A DNA stretch of 64,000 nt from Microvirga solisilvae (GTDB lineage: Bacteria > Pseudomonadota > Alphaproteobacteria > Rhizobiales > Beijerinckiaceae): assembly GCF_022808595.1 (NCBI RefSeq), contig NZ_JAKUCN010000007.1:124001-188000 (forward strand). Reading direction: 5' to 3'. The notes beneath the pieces were generated by a model that made no database searches, was not told where the DNA came from, and saw only the letters and a list, made by a program, of their open reading frames with translations. Both the position numbers and the translations under genes were made by a program. This document shows positions 18,657 to 29,718 of the stretch, in pieces. Every line of letters starts with the position of its first letter. Position 1 is the stretch's first letter.

Positions 18657-18757
18657 CGTCATCCCGGGGCTGCACAGCAGAACCCGGGATCGCATCACGA
18701 GAATGGCGCTCTATTCTGCTCGCGATCCCGGATCGGCTTACGCCGTCCGGGATGACG
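18657..18757. repeat. Composite intergenic palindromic element, copy 2 (short form)
   Basis: A 101-bp element with ends CGTCATCCCGG (18657) and CCGGGATGACG (ending 18757). It has the inner arms CCCGGGATCGC and CTGCTCGCGATCCCGG found in copies 1 and 3, but lacks the CTCTCCCGGG hairpin module, so it looks like an empty version of copy 3. It lies between nudC and the convergent GNAT gene and could act as a transcription stop. Confidence 0.8.
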
Positions 18758-18768
18758 GATGAGATGGC

Positions 18769-19296
18769 TCAAATTTTCGGAATCGGCGCGAACCGATAAG
18801 CCACTTCCGTGAGCATCTGGCCGCGTACGTCGAAGCTCTGCTCACGTCCTGCCCGTCCGCCGAGCATCTCGTAAAAGCGACGCGCAGCGAGGTTCTCTTT
18901 CAAAACCCACAGACCGACAGAACCGAAGCCCTGCGCAGCGAGGTGATCGAACACGGCAATCATCATCCTGCGCCCGAGGCCTTGCCGCTTCGCCTTGTCG
19001 AGAAGATAGATCGCGAAAATCTCCGCATCCGTTGCGAGAAGATCAGCGCCTTTGTTGCGGATGGGTCCACCGCGCGCGAAGCCGACGATCTCGCCATCCG
19101 CCTGCACTGCCACGACGAGCTTTGCCTGCGGATCGGGCTTCGCGAGAGCGCCACGCCACATGTTTTTCCGCTCATCGACGGAAAGACCTGCGAGGGCCTC
19201 CGGCGTCATGAAATCTTTGTAGGATTCACGCCAGCCCTGCACATGCACGCGGGCGATTCCATCGACATCGCTCTCGTTGCCGTCGCGGATGATCAC
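18769..19296 (-). CDS. GNAT-family N-acetyltransferase
   Basis: 175 residues. The acetyl-CoA site is in AIYLLDKAKRQGLGRRMMIAVFDHL, with the R/Q-x-x-G-x-G loop QGLGRR near residues 106-111, followed by GFGSVGLWVLKENLAARRFYEMLGG near 124-148, the last strand and helix of the fold. The N-terminal [18 protein letters not shown] is a typical first strand. Substrate unknown. Its start overlaps the pheA stop by 4 bp, making it the third gene of a kdsB-pheA-GNAT operon. Confidence 0.9.
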   Translation of the reverse strand: MIIRDGNESDVDGIARVHVQGWRESYKDFMTPEALAGLSVDERKNMWRGALAKPDPQAKLVVAVQADGEIVGFARGGPIRNKGADLLATDAEIFAIYLLDKAKRQGLGRRMMIAVFDHLAAQGFGSVGLWVLKENLAARRFYEMLGGRAGREQSFDVRGQMLTEVAYRFAPIPKI

Positions 19297-20147
19297 TCCG
19301 CGGCTTCCTTGATCTTCTCGCGGAACGGATCAGCGGAATAGACGCCGAGGATGCGCAACTCACGGGAGAAGAACTCGAGCTCTTCCAGCGCGCGCTTGAG
19401 GTTGATGTCCTCGGGATGGCCATCGACTTCCGCATAGAACTGCGTCGCCAGGAACTCGCCTTCCAGCATGTAGCTTTCGAGCTTCGTCATGTTGATGCCA
19501 TTGGTGGCGAAACCGCCGAGCGCCTTGTAGAGGGCGGCCGGCAGGTTGCGCACGCGGAACACGAAGGACGTCACCGTCGGGCCGTTGCCTGCGGGCGTCC
19601 ATTTCGGTGTCTTGGAGAGAACCACGAAGCGCGTGGTGTTGTGCGCCTCGTCCTCCACATCCTCGGCGATGATCTTCAGGCCGTAGAGGTCGGCGGCCAT
19701 GCGCGGCGAGAGCGAGGCGCGGGTCGGATCCTTCCACTCGGCGACCTGGCGCGCGGAGCCTGCGGTGTCGCCCGCCACATGCGCCTTCAATCCGAGCTTG
19801 CGGATGATCTTGCGGCATTGGCCGAGCGCATGCACGTGGCTGTAGACACTTTTGATCGTGCCGAGATCGGCCTCGGGCAGCGCCATGAGCTGGAAATGAA
19901 TCGGCAGGAAGCCCTCGCCGATGATGTGAAGGCCCGAAGTCGGCAACAGATGATGAATGTCCGCCACGCGGCCCGCGATCGAGTTCTCGATGGGGATCAT
20001 CGCAAGGCTGGCCTGTCCCTCTGTCACGGCGGCGAAGGCGTCCTCGAAGGTCGGGCACGGCAGCACTTCCCAATCGGGATACATCTGCGAGCAGATGATG
20101 TGCGAGTTGGCTCCGGGTTCGCCCTGGAACGAGATAACCTGTTTCAT
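19293..20147 (-). CDS. pheA: Prephenate dehydratase
   Basis: Converts prephenate to phenylpyruvate in phenylalanine synthesis. 284 residues, monofunctional (no chorismate mutase domain). The PDT domain starts with [13 protein letters not shown]; it contains the [15 protein letters not shown] segment near 55-69 and the [10 protein letters not shown] motif near 170-179 with the catalytic Thr-Arg-Phe. A C-terminal ACT regulatory domain (about 192-275) includes the [16 protein letters not shown] stretch, the usual Phe-binding site for feedback inhibition. Overlaps kdsB and the GNAT gene by 4 bp each. Confidence 0.96.
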   Translation of the reverse strand: MKQVISFQGEPGANSHIICSQMYPDWEVLPCPTFEDAFAAVTEGQASLAMIPIENSIAGRVADIHHLLPTSGLHIIGEGFLPIHFQLMALPEADLGTIKSVYSHVHALGQCRKIIRKLGLKAHVAGDTAGSARQVAEWKDPTRASLSPRMAADLYGLKIIAEDVEDEAHNTTRFVVLSKTPKWTPAGNGPTVTSFVFRVRNLPAALYKALGGFATNGINMTKLESYMLEGEFLATQFYAEVDGHPEDINLKRALEELEFFSRELRILGVYSADPFREKIKEAAE

Positions 20148-20887
20148 GCTGTCCTCCGGGCCGCGATGATCTCGCGCGCTCTGTCCAGATCGTGAGGGGT
20201 GTCGACGCCGAGCGGCACATTGTTCACGACGATGGCATCGATGCGCATGCCTGCTTCGAGCGCGCGCAGCTGCTCCAGCTTCTCGCGCAGCTCCAGCGGT
20301 GATGGCTTCATGCCGACGAAACGCTGCAGGGCTTTGCGGCGATAGGCGTAAAGGCCAATGTGATGATAAAGCGGGCCATCTCCATAAGGAGCGGTGGCGC
20401 GGGTGAAATAGAGCGCCCTGAAGCGGCCGGGGGATACTTCCGATCCCACCATCTTCACCACGTTGGGATTGGTCTTCTCCTCCTCACGCTCGATCACCGC
20501 CACGAGGGTGGCGAGATCGACGGACGGATCCGCGAGAGGCGCGATGGAGGTGGCAATGGCCGCCGGGTCAACGGTCGGCAAATCGCCCTGGACGTTCACG
20601 ACAACGTCATGGCGCCCTTCCGGGTCGAGCTTTTCCACAGCCTCGAAGATGCGGTCCGAGCCGGAGGCGTGGTCGGCGCGGGTCATGACGGCCCGGCCAC
20701 CGGCCTTTTCCACCGCCTCGGCGATTTCGGGGGCATCGGTCGCGATGGCCACCGGCCCGATTCCGGCCTCGACCGCACGGCGCCACACATGGACGATCAT
20801 GGGCTCGCCCGCGATATCGGCCAGGGGCTTGTTCGGAAGGCGGGTCGCCGCAAGGCGGGCGGGGATGAGGACGAGAGGGTCGGACAT
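20144..20887 (-). CDS. kdsB: 3-deoxy-manno-octulosonate cytidylyltransferase
   Basis: Activates KDO with CTP to give CMP-KDO for lipopolysaccharide inner-core synthesis, which implies a Gram-negative envelope. 247 residues. Motifs: [19 protein letters not shown] near 7-25 (nucleotide-binding loop with the signature R-L-P-x-K-P-L), HASGSDRI near 88-95, [13 protein letters not shown] near 111-123 and a [18 protein letters not shown] block near 180-197. First gene of the operon with pheA and a GNAT gene; divergent from cycM. Confidence 0.96.
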   Translation of the reverse strand: MSDPLVLIPARLAATRLPNKPLADIAGEPMIVHVWRRAVEAGIGPVAIATDAPEIAEAVEKAGGRAVMTRADHASGSDRIFEAVEKLDPEGRHDVVVNVQGDLPTVDPAAIATSIAPLADPSVDLATLVAVIEREEEKTNPNVVKMVGSEVSPGRFRALYFTRATAPYGDGPLYHHIGLYAYRRKALQRFVGMKPSPLELREKLEQLRALEAGMRIDAIVVNNVPLGVDTPHDLDRAREIIAARRTA

Positions 20888-21167
20888 GGATTCTCGGGGA
20901 ATTGAAACTGCGGGTCCTTACCAAGGCAGGGACCATTTGTCATGGGCTGGGGCCGGACGGAGCCGGGACCCTTGGTGCAAATCAGGCGTTTGCAAACCTG
21001 AGCTGCGACCACAGGAACGGCGAAAATCTCGAAGAGATCTAAAGAACCCCATTGTCAAAACCCCTTCTCTACGGCTAAGCAACGCCCCGTATCTCGCGGG
21101 CGCCCGCCCGTGGAGCCGTTCTGTTTGCGCTGGGTTCGCCGTGACCAAGGCGAGGAGAGCCTGATTT
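20888..21167. other. Divergent promoter region between kdsB and the cytochrome c gene
   Basis: A 280-bp non-coding spacer that must hold promoters for both divergent genes. An 8-bp palindrome TTTGCAAA lies near 20989-20996 within a CAGGCGTTTGCAAACCTG stretch, a possible operator. A GAGGAGA seven bases before the ATG at 21168 is a strong ribosome binding site. No clear -35/-10 pair can be assigned by eye. Confidence 0.4.
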
Positions 21168-21704
21168 ATGAATATCGAGACCAATAAGATCCTGGGCGCC
21201 GTTTTCGGCACGCTTCTCTTCGTGGTTGGCGTCAAGGTCGTCGCCGAAGGTCTTTTCTCGGCTCACGCCCCTGCCGTTGCGGGCTATGATCTTCCGGCCG
21301 CCGAAGAGGCTGCTGCAGGTGGCGGCGCTCCGGCCGCTCCGGCCCAGCCCCTCCCCGTCCTCTTGGCCAGCGCCGACCCGGCCAAGGGCCAGGCTGCGGC
21401 CAAGAAGTGCGCCTCCTGCCACACCTTCGAGAAGGGCGGCCCGAACAAGGTCGGCCCGAACCTCTACGGCGTCGTGGGCCGCCCCGTGGCCTCGCATGAG
21501 GGCTTCAACTACTCGAGCGCCATGAAGGCTCATGGCGGCAACTGGACCTATGAGGCCCTGAACGATTTCGTTCACAACCCGAAGAAGGCCACCCCCGGCA
21601 CGATCATGGCCTTCGCCGGTATCGCGGCCGACAAGGAACGCGCCGACCTGCTGGCCTATCTGCGGACCCTGTCCGACAGCCCGGTTGCCTTCCCGGCTCA
21701 GTAA
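21168..21704 (+). CDS. cycM: Membrane-anchored class I cytochrome c (CycM type)
   Basis: 178 residues. An uncleaved N-terminal membrane anchor (about 9-29) is followed by a flexible Ala/Pro-rich linker (about 41-66) and a mitochondrial-like cytochrome c domain. The haem site is CASCH at 81-85, followed by the [12 protein letters not shown] block; the axial methionine lies in [10 protein letters not shown] near 146. This layout matches CycM/cytochrome c552 of alphaproteobacteria, which carries electrons from the bc1 complex to aa3 oxidase. It is a single-gene unit followed by a strong terminator. Confidence 0.9.
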   Translation: MNIETNKILGAVFGTLLFVVGVKVVAEGLFSAHAPAVAGYDLPAAEEAAAGGGAPAAPAQPLPVLLASADPAKGQAAAKKCASCHTFEKGGPNKVGPNLYGVVGRPVASHEGFNYSSAMKAHGGNWTYEALNDFVHNPKKATPGTIMAFAGIAADKERADLLAYLRTLSDSPVAFPAQ

Positions 21705-21733
21705 GCCTCAGCATTCTCTCGCGAATTTGACCG

Positions 21734-21765
21734 AAGCCGGGCCCCAAGCCCGGCTTTTGTTTTAG
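21734..21765 (+). terminator. Rho-independent terminator after cycM
   Basis: A 9-bp GC-rich stem (AAGCCGGGC with GCCCGGCTT) closes a short loop at about 21743-21747 and is followed by TTTGTTTTA. It lies 30 bp downstream of the cycM stop codon. Confidence 0.88.
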
Positions 21766-21845
21766 CCCTTCTCCCTTGCGCTCGCCCTCGGGCGCACAAA
21801 AATGTACGGTGACGACAGACGCCTCACCCCTTCAGGAGACGCCTT

Positions 21846-23690
21846 GTGATCCGTACCCTTCTGCTTAGCTTCCTGGCTGCCTGCCTTAGCCTTACCCCTC
21901 TCGCAGCGCAGGAAGCCCAGTGGCGGCACGGCGCGGCCCTCCTCGGAGAGCCGAAATACCCGGCGGGCTTCAAGCAGTTCGACTACGTGAACCCGGACGC
22001 GCCCAAGGGCGGCCTGGTCAGGCTCGGGGGCCAGGGCACCTTCGATAGCTTCAACTTCGTGGTCGCGGGCGTGAAGGGCACGCCGGCCCTCGGCATCACC
22101 TTGATCTACGAGAGCCTCACGACGGGATCCCTCGACGAGGCGAGCGCCGCTTATGGGCTGCTGGCGGAATCGTTCAGCTATCCGGAAGACTTTTCCACCG
22201 TCACCTTCCGCCTGCGCCCCGAGGCGCGCTGGCACGACGGCAAGCCCGTCACGGTCGAGGACGTAATCTTCTCCTTCGAGGCCCTGAAGAAGAACAGCCC
22301 GCTTTTCTCGTCCTATTACGCCAACGTCGCCAAGGCGGAGAAGATCGCGGAGCGCGAGGTGAAGTTCACCTTCGACCAGAAGGGCAATCGCGAATTGCCG
22401 CAGATCATGGGGCAGCTCACAATCCTGCCGAAACATTGGTGGGAGGGAACCGCGCCCGACGGACGCAAGCGCGACGTGACGCAGACCACCCTGGAACCGC
22501 CGCTGGGCTCAGGCCCTTACCGTATCAAGAGCTTCGAGGCGGGGCGTACGATCGCCTATGAGCGGGTGAAGGATTACTGGGGCGCGAACCTCAACGTGAA
22601 TGTCGGCCAGAACAACTTCGACGAGATCCGTTTTGAGTATTACCGCGACGCGACGGTGCTGCTCGAAGCCTTCAAGAGCGACCGCCTTGATTTCCGAACG
22701 GAGAACATCGCCCGCAACTGGGCAACCGGTTACGACTTCCCCGCGCGCCAAGAAGGCCGCGTCATCCTTGAGGAATTCCAGCAGCGCGCGACAGGATTGA
22801 TGCAGGCTTTCGTGCTCAATCTCAGGCGCGACAAGTTCAAGGACGAGCGCGTGCGCCGCGCTCTCAACCTCGCCTTCCCCTTCGAGGAGATCAACAAGGC
22901 CATCTTCTCAGGGCAATACGAGCGCACTGCAAGCTATTTCCATGGTCTCGACCTGGCATCCTCCGGATTGCCCGAGGGCCAGGAGTTGGCGATCCTGGAA
23001 TCCGTGCGCGACAAGATTCCGGCGAGCGTTTTCACGACACCCTACAAGAACCCCGTGAGCGACACTCCGGAGGCCGTACGCAATAACCTGCGCGAGGCCG
23101 ACCGCCTGTTGCGCGAAGCAGGATGGGAGTCGAAGGGCGGTCGCCGAGTCAATGCGAAGGGTGAGGCTTTCACCATCGAATTCCTCGGCGATTCCGCAAC
23201 CGACGAGCGCTATGCTCTCCCTTACAGGGAAGCGCTCAAGCGTCTCGGCATCGATGTCAACGTGCGCATCGTCGACGAAGCGCAGTACATCAATCGCACG
23301 CGCTCGTTCGACTTCGACATGGTCGGCCATGTCTGGCCGCAGACCCTGTCTCCCGGCAACGAGCAGCGCGAATTCTGGGGCTCCGCCGCCGCGAAGAACG
23401 AAGGTTCTCAAAACTATGCCGGCATCGCCGATCCCGGCATCGACGCCTTGATCGACAAAGTGATCTTCGCCAAAGACCGCGAGGAGCTCGTCGCGGCCAC
23501 GAAGGCCCTCGACCGCGTTCTGCTCGCCCACAACTACGTCGTGCCGCAATGGACGTCGTTGAAGCAGCGCACCGCCCGCTGGAATCGCTACAGTCATCCG
23601 GAAAACATGCCGCGCTACGGCGCCTCCGCTTTCCCGACCGTGTGGTGGTACGACGAGGCTAAGGCTGCGAAGACCGGAGCGCCGCGATGA
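21846..23690 (+). CDS. Extracellular solute-binding protein family 5, YejA/YepA-like (first of two)
   Basis: Periplasmic peptide-binding component of a YejBEF importer, 614 residues. It starts with GTG and a Sec signal peptide ending near residue 21 (LTPLAAQ-EA). SBP family 5 features: YPAGFKQFDYVNPDAPKGG near 38-56 (shared almost exactly with the next protein), ARWHDGKPVTVEDVIFSFE near 127-145, and the PLGSGPYRIKSFEAGR segment near 218-233. Overlaps the next binding-protein gene by 4 bp. In Agrobacterium, YejBEF with the binding protein YepA imports muropeptides, and in E. coli YejABEF takes up microcin C; which applies here is inference. Confidence 0.92.
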   Translation: MIRTLLLSFLAACLSLTPLAAQEAQWRHGAALLGEPKYPAGFKQFDYVNPDAPKGGLVRLGGQGTFDSFNFVVAGVKGTPALGITLIYESLTTGSLDEASAAYGLLAESFSYPEDFSTVTFRLRPEARWHDGKPVTVEDVIFSFEALKKNSPLFSSYYANVAKAEKIAEREVKFTFDQKGNRELPQIMGQLTILPKHWWEGTAPDGRKRDVTQTTLEPPLGSGPYRIKSFEAGRTIAYERVKDYWGANLNVNVGQNNFDEIRFEYYRDATVLLEAFKSDRLDFRTENIARNWATGYDFPARQEGRVILEEFQQRATGLMQAFVLNLRRDKFKDERVRRALNLAFPFEEINKAIFSGQYERTASYFHGLDLASSGLPEGQELAILESVRDKIPASVFTTPYKNPVSDTPEAVRNNLREADRLLREAGWESKGGRRVNAKGEAFTIEFLGDSATDERYALPYREALKRLGIDVNVRIVDEAQYINRTRSFDFDMVGHVWPQTLSPGNEQREFWGSAAAKNEGSQNYAGIADPGIDALIDKVIFAKDREELVAATKALDRVLLAHNYVVPQWTSLKQRTARWNRYSHPENMPRYGASAFPTVWWYDEAKAAKTGAPR

Positions 23691-25549
23691 AGGATGTGAG
23701 CCGCAGAACGATCCTCAAAAGCGGCGCGGCCGCAACCGCCCTGTCATTTCTGCCGCGCCATGCCTTCGCGCAGGGCAGTGAAACCGAGACGCATGGCATC
23801 TCCAGCTTCGGCGAGATGAAGCTCGGTCCCGATTTCAAGCATTTCGATTACGTCAATCCTGCTGCCCCCAAGGGCGGCACGCTCGTGCTGCAGATCAGGC
23901 AGGCTGGTGGTAACCAGAATTTCGATACGTTCAACACGCTCAACATCTATGTGCTGCGCGGCGATGGTGCAGCCGGGATGGGCAGCACCTTCGACACGCT
24001 GTTGGTGGGCTCGGGCGACGAGCCGAACACCATGTATGGGCTCGTCGCCAAGAGCGTTCGCATCTCGGACGACAAGCTCACCTATCGCTTCATCCTGCGC
24101 CCGGAGGCGCGCTTCCATGACGGATCGAAGCTGACGGCGCGTGATGCTGCCTTTTCCCTGATGATCCTGAAGGAGAAGGGCCACCCGGTTTATCGCTCCA
24201 TCCTCGCACAGATGACCTCCGCCGAGGCTGAAGGCGACAATGTGCTGCACGTCCAGCTCTCGCCCCAGCGCAGCCGTGACCTGCATCTCGTCGTCGCCTC
24301 CATGCCGATCTTTTCCGAGCGCTACTGGCAGGGAAAGGATTTCGAGGCCTCGACATTGGAAGCGCCGCTCGGCTCGGGCCCCTACAAGGTGAGCCGTTTC
24401 GAACAAGGGCGTTATATCGAGTTCGAGCGCGTCGCCGATTACTGGGCGAAGGATCTGCCCGTGAATGTGGGGCAGAACAATTTCGATCGCGTGCGCTACG
24501 AATATTACCGCGACCGCACCGTTGCCTTCGAGGCTTTCAAAAGCGGCTCGATCAATTACCACGAGGAATTCACCTCGCGCATCTGGGCAACGAACTACGA
24601 TTTCCCGGCACTCAAGGATGGCCGCGTCAAGCGTGAGGAACTGCCGAACGATTCACCGGCGCCCATTCAAGGCTGGTACTTCAACACGCGACGCGAGGCT
24701 TTCAAGGATCCGCGCATCCGCGAGGCCATCGGGCTTGCCTTCGATTTCGAATGGACGAACGCCAACATCATGTTCGGCGCCTATCGCCGCACCACATCCT
24801 ATTTCGAAAATTCCGACATGAAGGCGATGGGCCTTCCCTCTCCTGAGGAGATCGCTCTACTCGAACCCTTCCGCGCGCAGCTCCCCGCTGCCGTGTTTGC
24901 GGAGCCTTATACACCGCCAGTCTCGGACGGCTCCGGACAGGACAGGCAATTGCTCCGCCGTGCGGACGAACTCCTGCGCCAGGCAGGCTGTAAGCGCGAA
25001 GGCGGCACTCTCAAGCTTCCGAACGGCCAGCCTCTCACCATCGAGTTCATCGACTTCCAGAACTCCCTTCAGCCACATACGCAGCCCTTCCAGGCCAATC
25101 TGAAGCGATTGGGGATCGAGGCTCGCTCACGTATCGTTGATGCCGCGCAATACCAGCAGCGCATGAACGACTACGATTTCGACATGACGACCCGCGCGCT
25201 CGTCGGCACGACAACTCCGGGCGATGATCTGCGTGCGGTCTATGCCTCGGAAGCCGCCAAGACGCCGGGAACGCGCAATATCGCCGGGATCGCGCATCCG
25301 GCAGTCGATGCTCTCGTGGAAAAGATCGGCAACGCCAAGACGCGTGAGGAGTTGAACATCGCCAGCCGGGCCCTGGACCGGGTGCTTCGGGCAGGCCATT
25401 ATTGGGTGCCCATGTGGTTCAAGGCTAGCGACTGGATTGCCTATTGGGACGAGTTCTCCCGCCCCCAGACGAAGCCGCGCTTCAGCTCGGGCGCGCCGGG
25501 AACCTGGTGGTATGATGCCGAGAAGGCCAAGCGGATCGGACGAGGATAG
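23687..25549 (+). CDS. Extracellular solute-binding protein family 5, YejA/YepA-like (second, with Tat-like signal)
   Basis: 620 residues, a paralogue of the preceding protein. The N-terminus MKDVSRRTILKSGAAATALS has the twin-arginine motif SRRTILK and a signal sequence ending near residue 29 (AFAQG), whereas its neighbour has a Sec-type signal. Shared blocks are FKHFDYVNPAAPKGG, ARFHDGSKLTARDAAFSL and APLGSGPYKVSRFEQGRYIEFERV. It overlaps the first binding-protein gene by 4 bp. Two different binding proteins for one permease would widen substrate range. Confidence 0.92.
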   Translation: MKDVSRRTILKSGAAATALSFLPRHAFAQGSETETHGISSFGEMKLGPDFKHFDYVNPAAPKGGTLVLQIRQAGGNQNFDTFNTLNIYVLRGDGAAGMGSTFDTLLVGSGDEPNTMYGLVAKSVRISDDKLTYRFILRPEARFHDGSKLTARDAAFSLMILKEKGHPVYRSILAQMTSAEAEGDNVLHVQLSPQRSRDLHLVVASMPIFSERYWQGKDFEASTLEAPLGSGPYKVSRFEQGRYIEFERVADYWAKDLPVNVGQNNFDRVRYEYYRDRTVAFEAFKSGSINYHEEFTSRIWATNYDFPALKDGRVKREELPNDSPAPIQGWYFNTRREAFKDPRIREAIGLAFDFEWTNANIMFGAYRRTTSYFENSDMKAMGLPSPEEIALLEPFRAQLPAAVFAEPYTPPVSDGSGQDRQLLRRADELLRQAGCKREGGTLKLPNGQPLTIEFIDFQNSLQPHTQPFQANLKRLGIEARSRIVDAAQYQQRMNDYDFDMTTRALVGTTTPGDDLRAVYASEAAKTPGTRNIAGIAHPAVDALVEKIGNAKTREELNIASRALDRVLRAGHYWVPMWFKASDWIAYWDEFSRPQTKPRFSSGAPGTWWYDAEKAKRIGRG

Positions 25550-25623
25550 AGTTTGAGACCTGATGTGATAGACGCCACCATCCCCAACGAAGGCCGCATC
25601 GGCCGCAATCCCGCAGGCGTCTG

Positions 25624-26736
25624 ATGCTGGCTTATATCGCGCGTCGTCTTCTTCTGATGATCCCGACCATTCTCGGGATCATGCTCATCTCCTTCGTCAT
25701 CATTCAGTTCGCGCCCGGCGGACCGGTGGAGCGCATCATCGCGCAGCTCCAAGGCCAAGATTCGAACGCGACCGCGCGCATTTCCGGCGGCGGCAGCGAT
25801 GTGGGTGGAGCAAACCAGACGCAGGGCGGAGGCGGAGCCGATTCATCGTCCTCGCGCTATCGCGGCGCGCAGGGTCTCGATCCGCAATTCATCAAGCAGC
25901 TCGAAGCGCAGTTCGGCTTCGACAAGCCGGCCCATGAGCGTTTCTTCAAGATGCTGTGGGATTACGCACGCTTCGATTTCGGCAAGAGCTATTTCCGCGA
26001 TATCTCGGTGCTGGAACTGATCAAGGAGAAACTGCCGGTTTCGATCAGTCTCGGCTTGTGGATGACGCTTCTGTCCTACGCCATCTCGATTCCGCTCGGC
26101 ATCAAGAAAGCCGTCAAGGACGGCTCGGCCTTCGATATCTGGACTTCCGCCGTGGTCATCATTGGCTATGCGATTCCAGGCTTCCTCTTCGCGATCCTGC
26201 TGATCGTTCTCTTCGCCGGCGGCTCGTTCTGGCAGATCTTCCCGCTGAGAGGCCTCACCTCCGAGGGCTGGGCCATCATGCCCTGGTATATGCAGATCGC
26301 CGATTACTTCTGGCATCTGGTGCTTCCCATCCTCGCCATGGCGCTCGGCGCTTTCGCGACCTCGACGCTTCTTACCAAGAACTCGTTTCTTGACGAGATC
26401 CGCAAGCAATACGTGCTCACCGCGCGCATGAAGGGCCTGTCCGAGCGGCAGGTTCTCTACGGCCACGTTTTCCGCAACGCGATGCTGATCGTGATCGCAG
26501 GCTTTCCGGGCGCCTTCATCGGCGCATTCTTCACGGGATCGCTGCTCATCGAGACGATCTTCTCCCTCGATGGCTTGGGCCTCCTCTCTTTTGAATCCAT
26601 CCTGAACCGCGATTACCCGGTGGTGTTTGCCAATCTCTATATCTTCTCTCTTCTCGGATTGGTGGTGAACCTGATCTCCGACCTCACCTATACGCAGATC
26701 GATCCCCGGATCGACTTCGAGACGCGGGAGACGTGA
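25624..26736 (+). CDS. yejB: Peptide ABC transporter permease, YejB type
   Basis: Inner-membrane permease of the Dpp/Opp family, 370 residues. An N-terminal helix [27 protein letters not shown] is followed by a long periplasmic loop. The loop includes a low-complexity Gly/Ser stretch at about 46-78 ([17 protein letters not shown]), typical of YejB. The permease core (about 140-355) has the EAA-loop pattern near [21 protein letters not shown]. It follows the second binding protein by 74 bp. A 106-bp palindromic repeat separates it from yejE. Confidence 0.94.
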   Translation: MLAYIARRLLLMIPTILGIMLISFVIIQFAPGGPVERIIAQLQGQDSNATARISGGGSDVGGANQTQGGGGADSSSSRYRGAQGLDPQFIKQLEAQFGFDKPAHERFFKMLWDYARFDFGKSYFRDISVLELIKEKLPVSISLGLWMTLLSYAISIPLGIKKAVKDGSAFDIWTSAVVIIGYAIPGFLFAILLIVLFAGGSFWQIFPLRGLTSEGWAIMPWYMQIADYFWHLVLPILAMALGAFATSTLLTKNSFLDEIRKQYVLTARMKGLSERQVLYGHVFRNAMLIVIAGFPGAFIGAFFTGSLLIETIFSLDGLGLLSFESILNRDYPVVFANLYIFSLLGLVVNLISDLTYTQIDPRIDFETRET

Positions 26737-26776
26737 GATGATAAAACGTCCCCACCCTTTCAGTTTCATCACACAG

Positions 26777-26882
26777 CCTCACCCTGAGGAGGGCCGTCAG
26801 GTCCGTCTCGAAGGGCGAGGCGTCTCCAGTGCCCTCTGGAACCTCCTTCGAGACGCCGCTGAAGCGGCTCCTCAGGATGAGG
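26777..26882. repeat. Intergenic palindromic repeat inside the yej operon
   Basis: A 106-bp imperfect palindrome with arms CCTCACCCTGAGGAGG (from 26777) and GGCTCCTCAGGATGAGG (to 26882), and inner arms GTCTCGAAGGG and CTCCTTCGAGACGCC. Elements of this CCTCATCCTGAGGAG/GTCTCGAAGG kind are common in genomes of Bradyrhizobium, Methylobacterium and relatives. It accounts for most of the 189-bp yejB-yejE spacer and has no coding capacity. Confidence 0.82.
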
Positions 26883-26925
26883 TGAGAGGACAGTCTACCT
26901 CGGATGATATCGAGGGGAGCACGCG

Positions 26926-28085
26926 ATGAACGAGAATGTTCCCGTCGTCTCTCCCGCCTCCTCACCGGTCGCGCCACCGCTTCCGAAAGAAGGCTTCATC
27001 CGTCTCTCGCCGCTCAACAGAAGGCGGCTGCTGAACTTCAAGGCGAACCGCCGTGGCTATTGGTCGTTCTGGATCTTCATGATCCTCTTCGTGCTGAGCC
27101 TCTTCGCGGAGCTCATCGCAAACGACAAGCCGATCCTCGCCTCCTACAAGGGCGAAATTCTCTATCCCGCTTTCGTGGATTATCCGGAAGAGAAATTCGG
27201 CGGCTTTCTCGCGCAGACCGATTACCGCGATCCGGTGATCTCGAAAGAAATCCGTGACAACGGATGGCTGCTCTGGGCACCGATCCGTTTCTCCTATTCC
27301 ACGCACAACCTCGATCTCCCCGTCCCTGCTCCCGCGCCGCCCACATGGACGCTGACTGATGAACAATGTCGCCCCATCGCGGAGCGCAACGGCGGAACGG
27401 GCTGCAAAGACATCGAGTGGAACTGGCTCGGCACGGACGATCAGGGCCGCGACGTGGTCGCGCGCCTCATCTACGGCTTCCGCATCTCGGTTCTGTTCGG
27501 CCTGATCCTCGCGGGCATCTCCTCCGTCATCGGCATTCTCGCAGGTGCCGTGCAGGGCTATTACGGCGGCTGGGTCGATCTGGTCTTCCAGCGCTTCATC
27601 GAGATCTGGACCGCCATTCCCTCGCTCTACCTGCTCATCATCATCTCGGCGATCATCACACCGAGCTTCTTCGTGCTTCTCGGCATCCTGCTGCTCTTCT
27701 CGTGGGTGACGCTGGTGGGCGTGGTGCGCGCGGAATTTTTGCGCGCCAGAAACTTCGAATATGTGCGCGCCGCCCGCGCCTTGGGCCTGTCGAACGCGAC
27801 CATCATGTTCAAGCACCTGCTGCCGAATGCGATGGTGGCGACGCTCACCTTCATGCCCTTCATCGTCAACGGCTCTATCACGACCCTCACCTCCCTCGAC
27901 TTCCTCGGCTTCGGCCTGCCGCCCGGCTCGCCCTCCCTCGGTGAGCTTTTGGCGCAGGGCAAGGCGAACCTTCAGGCGCCTTGGCTCGGCCTTGCGGGCT
28001 TCTTCGTGATCGCGATCATGCTGAGCCTTCTCATCTTCATCGGCGAAGCCGTGCGTGACGCCTTCGACCCGAGAAAGACGTTTCG

Positions 28086-28089
<4 letters not shown>
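26926..28089 (+). CDS. yejE: Peptide ABC transporter permease, YejE type
   Basis: 387 residues, second permease of the importer. A cytoplasmic N-terminus with PLNRRRLLNFKANRRGYWSF near 27-46 (an OppC_N-like segment) precedes a first helix at about 46-65. A periplasmic region of roughly 120 residues follows, containing IEWNWLGTDDQGRDVVARLIYG near 164-185, the hallmark of DppC/OppC permeases. The core helices span about 190-380, with the EAA-like RAARALGLSNATIMFKHLLPN loop. The stop overlaps the yejF start by 4 bp. Ribosome binding site GAGGGGA is clear. Confidence 0.94.
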
Positions 28090-29714
<1,625 letters not shown>

Positions 29715-29718
29715 CATC

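Noticed and set aside
21075..21575. 166-residue minus-strand frame opposite cycM
   Set aside because: cycM has clear haem motifs, a ribosome binding site and a terminator. The antisense frame has none.
22908..23597. Long antisense frames in the solute-binding protein and transporter genes (also 28245-29720 and 25843-26772)
   Set aside because: High-GC codon bias keeps antisense frames open. The sense strands have full family motifs.
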